Of a stretch of 64,000 bases of DNA, positions 61,329 to 64,000 are shown one piece after another. Position 1 is the stretch's first letter. Every line of letters starts with the position of its first letter. Source of the stretch: an uncultured Acidobacteriia bacterium. GTDB lineage: Bacteria; Acidobacteriota; Terriglobia; Bryobacterales; Bryobacteraceae. Position numbers and translations under genes: made by a program. The notes under the pieces are model-generated. The model worked only from the letters and a program-made list of their open reading frames with translations. It did no database searches and was not told the origin of the DNA. The stretch lies in contig CAIVPR010000126.1 in NCBI GenBank assembly GCA_903907865.1, forward strand, positions 186,001 through 250,000, read 5' to 3'.

Positions 61329-63266
61329 TTAGCCGCGCTTGTAGTTGGCCACGATGCGCTGGATCACGTCGTCGTGGATCTTGAGCGTCTTGTCGGCCTT
61401 CAGGCGTTCCTTGAGGCCTTCCTGGAACAGCTGCGCGCGGTCGCGGGACTTCTTCTGCCGCAACTCGGTCCGGATGGCATCCGAGGTCGCCGCCAGCGTC
61501 GCCGTGTCCGCAGGAGTCTTGGCAACAATCTTGGCCACCAATCTGCCGCCGTTGACGGTCGACGGTCCGAGGAGCGTGCCGACAGGCTTGGTGAAGACGT
61601 CGGGGATGGACGAGGCCGTGCCGACCGATTCGATCGCACCCTGGCGATCCACGTCGGCGGAGGTCTTAACTTCGAGCTTGAGCTCTTTGGCGGCCTTCTC
61701 CAAGTCGCCGTTGTACTGCTGGGCCTTGGACACGAGCAGGGTCACCTTGTCCTGGATGAGGCTGTTCAGCTTCTCCTGGCCTGCACGGGTCTTGGCCTCG
61801 GCGCGGGCTTCGTCGTAGGCGGCGGGGTGGGCGGCTTGGACGTCGGTCACTGAAGCGACCACGGCGCGACCGTCGGCTAGAACGACGGGGCCGGCCATCG
61901 CCTCACCCTTGCGCAGTGCAGCGACCGCGTCGTTGAATTCCTTGGAGTTGCCGACGCCGGGAACGGGGTCGCCGGTCTGGATGTTTTCGGCGCGCACGAC
62001 GGTCGTCCCGACGGCTTCGGCAGCCTTTTCGGGATGCAGGGCGTCCTTACGGAGTTCGGCGGTGGCCTTGTCGGCGAGTGTTTGGAGCTGCTGGTTGGCG
62101 ATGCGCTTCTGGTAGTCCACGATGATCTGGCCGCGGACCTCGTCCAAAGGCTGCATGTGGGCTTGCTCGTGCGCTTCCACCTGCAGGATGTGGTAGCCGT
62201 ACGTGGTCTTCACGAGGCCGCTGGTCTCGCCGACCTTCAGGGAGAAGCCGGCCTTCTCAAATTCGGGCACCATCTGGCCGCGGACCATCCAGCCAACCTC
62301 GCCTCCCTGGTCCTTGGAACCGGGATCTTCGGAGTTCTCCTTCGCGAGCTTGGCGAAATCCGCGCCGCCCTGGATCTGCTTCAGGAGCGCTTCGGCCTTG
62401 GGCTTCACGGTGGCCTCGTTGGAGGCGTCGGACTTCAACAGGATGTGGCGGGCCTTGACGCGCTCGGCAACCTGGAAATCGTTGCGGCGGTTGTTGTACT
62501 CGGACTGGACGATAGCGTCGGACGGCATGTTGGCCGCGCCGATCTTGGCCGGGTCGAGCACGATCACGCCGTAGCTCTTCTTCTCGGCGGTGCGGAATTC
62601 GGCTTGGTGCTTGTCGTAGAAGGCCTTGATCTCGGCTTCCGTCGCTTCGCCTTCGGCTTGGAACCGGGCGTTGGTAAGGAAGGCGTATTGAATCTTCACC
62701 TTCTCGTTGCGGTGCTTGAACTCGTCCTCGATCTCCTTGGGCGAGATGACCACACCCTGGGAAACGATCTGTTCCAGTTTGTTGATGATCACCTGGCGCG
62801 CGGTGCTGGACTTGAGGGCGGCCATGGTCAGGCCCTCGGACTGGAGCATGGCGTTCAAGGTGGCGGTGTCGACCTTGCCGTCCTTGACGAGCTGGGGAGG
62901 CAGGGAGTCGATGATGGCGGTGTCGGTCTCCTCGTCGCCCGCCTGGATGCCCAAGCGCTTGGCCTCGTAGGCCATGATGCGCTCGTCGATCATCTGGTTG
63001 ATGATCTGGGGAACGTAGATGGAAAGCAGTTCCGGCGGAAGCTGGCGGCTGCGGGTCATGTTCTGGACCGCCTTGCTCACTTCCTGCGCGGTGATTTCGT
63101 CTTTGCCGACCTCGGCGACGATGGTCTTGTCATCGGCGCTGGCCCCGCTGGATCCCGTGCCGGAGCCCGGAATCAAATAGGTCACCATCGATACGGCAAC
63201 CAAGCCGAGCATGACGGTCAAAAGGATGCGTACAGCCTTGTCGCGGCTGCGGAACAGATCAAACAT
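61329..63266 (-). CDS. PpiD/SurA-like membrane-anchored peptidylprolyl isomerase
   Basis: A 645-residue foldase: a short cytoplasmic N-terminus, one membrane helix (AVRILLTVMLGLVAVSMVTYLI, about 11-32), SurA_N/trigger-factor-like helices (DDKTIVAEVGKDEITAQEV, QIINQMIDERIMAYEAKRLG), a parvulin domain (RVKARHILLKSD, GYHILQVEAH) and a helical C-terminal part. It assists folding of exported proteins at the Sec translocon. ATG 63266 is used since the membrane anchor follows; the open frame extends to 63344. Confidence 0.92.
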   Translation of the reverse strand: MFDLFRSRDKAVRILLTVMLGLVAVSMVTYLIPGSGTGSSGASADDKTIVAEVGKDEITAQEVSKAVQNMTRSRQLPPELLSIYVPQIINQMIDERIMAYEAKRLGIQAGDEETDTAIIDSLPPQLVKDGKVDTATLNAMLQSEGLTMAALKSSTARQVIINKLEQIVSQGVVISPKEIEDEFKHRNEKVKIQYAFLTNARFQAEGEATEAEIKAFYDKHQAEFRTAEKKSYGVIVLDPAKIGAANMPSDAIVQSEYNNRRNDFQVAERVKARHILLKSDASNEATVKPKAEALLKQIQGGADFAKLAKENSEDPGSKDQGGEVGWMVRGQMVPEFEKAGFSLKVGETSGLVKTTYGYHILQVEAHEQAHMQPLDEVRGQIIVDYQKRIANQQLQTLADKATAELRKDALHPEKAAEAVGTTVVRAENIQTGDPVPGVGNSKEFNDAVAALRKGEAMAGPVVLADGRAVVASVTDVQAAHPAAYDEARAEAKTRAGQEKLNSLIQDKVTLLVSKAQQYNGDLEKAAKELKLEVKTSADVDRQGAIESVGTASSIPDVFTKPVGTLLGPSTVNGGRLVAKIVAKTPADTATLAATSDAIRTELRQKKSRDRAQLFQEGLKERLKADKTLKIHDDVIQRIVANYKRG

Positions 63267-63302
63267 TGGTAGGGAAGTCTCCTGGACGAAAGCGAATCCT
63301 TG

Positions 63303-63308
63303 ATTATA
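63303..63308 (-). promoter_or_regulatory. Consensus -10 element upstream of the PpiD-like gene
   Basis: TATAAT on the minus strand, 36 bases upstream of ATG 63266. The -35 at the usual distance is poor (GACACG). A TTGACA (63339-63344) lies 30 bases away, too far for a standard promoter. Confidence 0.4.
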
Positions 63309-63375
63309 GCGCGGACGGGAGCGGGCGTGTCTTCGAGGTGTCAATAGGCAGCCCAGCTGCGATGGTCACGGCAGA

Positions 63376-63395
63376 CCACTACAGTTTTGTAGTGG
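63376..63395 (-). terminator. Short hairpin after the TrmB-like gene
   Basis: A perfect 8-bp stem (63376-63383 with 63388-63395) and a GTTT loop. It begins 10 bases after the TrmB-like stop on the minus strand. There is no T-run, so terminator function is tentative. Confidence 0.4.
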
Positions 63396-63405
63396 CTCGC
63401 AGTGG

Positions 63406-64000
63406 CTACGATGATTCCCCGAAGTCCCGCGCGCGTTCCCACCGGTCCTCGAACAGATGCCGCATGGCCTCGCCCATCCCGGCGTGGTCGAAAACCAAAG
63501 CGGTCCACGCGGGCTTGCTGACCACCGGGTCCAACAAGGCGATCAGGCCGCTGCGGCCGTCGAACAATGCCAGCTTCAGCGGCAGGGACTCCGCTTGGCG
63601 GATTTCCACCCCGGCGGCCGCGTATTCGCTCAGCCGCTGCCGGTGCGGACCGTCCAGCGTGCCGCTCTCGATCAGCAGGCGGCAAACCACCCCTTGCAGG
63701 CGCGCCTGGCGGACGAGTTTCTCGTCCAGCGGATCCACGGCGTAGGGCGGGCGCGAAAACTCGAGGTATTCGCCCCTCACTTCCGACAGCATGCGCCGGT
63801 ACTCGGCGGCGGTCTGGGTGGGCTCCACAATGATGCGGAGAAAATCGAGCGTGCCCCGCCCTCCCTTGCCCTCAGAGTAAAAATTATTCAAATCTTCGAG
63901 GAGGTTGTTGGCTTTGCGGGCCTGGTCGGTCAATTCATGTTCCGCCTGCTGCCGTTTGCGGGTCAGATAGGCGGGGATGGCAAGGTTCGGCTCCACAGCC
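63406..64000 (-). CDS. TrmB-like transcriptional regulator, 5' end outside the window
   Basis: The frame is open to the right edge (… AVEPNLAIPAYLTRKRQ), so the N-terminus with the expected winged helix is missing. What remains is a coiled-coil helix (QQAEHELTDQARKANNLLED) and an effector domain (FLRIIVEPTQTAAEYRRML, GTLDGPHRQRLSEYAAAGVEIR, LPLKLALFDGRSGLIAL). This matches sugar-sensing TrmB regulators, whose C-domain is phospholipase-D-like. The ligand is unknown. GTG 63996 is an internal codon. Confidence 0.75.
   Translation of the reverse strand, partial: AVEPNLAIPAYLTRKRQQAEHELTDQARKANNLLEDLNNFYSEGKGGRGTLDFLRIIVEPTQTAAEYRRMLSEVRGEYLEFSRPPYAVDPLDEKLVRQARLQGVVCRLLIESGTLDGPHRQRLSEYAAAGVEIRQAESLPLKLALFDGRSGLIALLDPVVSKPAWTALVFDHAGMGEAMRHLFEDRWERARDFGESS

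Overview
The window is GC-rich, densely coded bacterial chromosome. Its family content points to an acidobacterium of the Bryobacterales/Solibacterales type: a DUF1549/DUF1553 plus DUF1501 pair, secreted S9 peptidase and beta-propeller proteins, a cytochrome c-PQQ dehydrogenase fusion, a PEP-CTERM protein, a sulfatase, and several small toxin-antitoxin modules. This lineage call is inference from gene families; there is no rRNA gene in the window.

Layout. 0-9 kb: the 3' part of a hybrid histidine kinase, then secreted or exported proteins (two small hypotheticals, a TPR protein, an S9 peptidase, a YncE-like propeller, a double cupin). 9.3-10 kb: a PIN toxin-antitoxin pair. 10-13.5 kb: a 5-oxoprolinase operon, pxpB-pxpC-MFS-pxpA. 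13.5-16.4 kb: an SDR, glutamate formimidoyltransferase and a PEP-CTERM protein. 16.5-20.2 kb: a lasso-peptide-B2-like transglutaminase gene divergent from a coupled operon of a small membrane protein, an HTTM-like protein, a sulfotransferase-like protein and a nucleotidyltransferase. I consider this the most likely undescribed system here. 20.2-24.8 kb: a broken lipoprotein gene, cytochrome c, an S41 protease-like protein without its catalytic residues, a SIS protein, a class II aldolase and an orphan antitoxin-like gene.

25-28.2 kb: the core operon ffh-rpsP-khpA-rimM-trmD. 28.2-38 kb: a membrane protein, a lactonase-type propeller, the DUF1553/DUF1501 pair, a PQQ dehydrogenase and an amidohydrolase. 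38.7-41 kb: an accessory patch with two toxin-antitoxin modules, each with an intact antitoxin and a toxin gene broken by one extra base. They flank an RDD membrane protein whose promoter spacer carries ten consecutive G residues. 41-49.6 kb: an HTH/ligand-binding regulator with a 5 x 16 bp tandem repeat upstream, an acyltransferase, a GH13 enzyme, a sulfatase, two membrane or exported proteins and an MNT/HEPN pair.

49.7-64 kb: housekeeping genes. On the minus strand are rpsA (with a near-consensus promoter), HU, HIT, engB and rho. On the plus strand are tRNA-Met, a GT-C type glycosyltransferase, a very large fused NfnAB/GltD-PyrK-like flavoprotein and a YmdB phosphodiesterase. The window ends with DedA, a PpiD-like foldase and a truncated TrmB-like regulator.

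A recurring feature is a -10-like hexamer lying only about 6-9 bases before the start codon, without a Shine-Dalgarno sequence, at ten or so genes. This suggests frequent leaderless transcripts. Other genes (rpsA, HU, the GH13 enzyme, the PEP-CTERM gene) have clear Shine-Dalgarno sequences.
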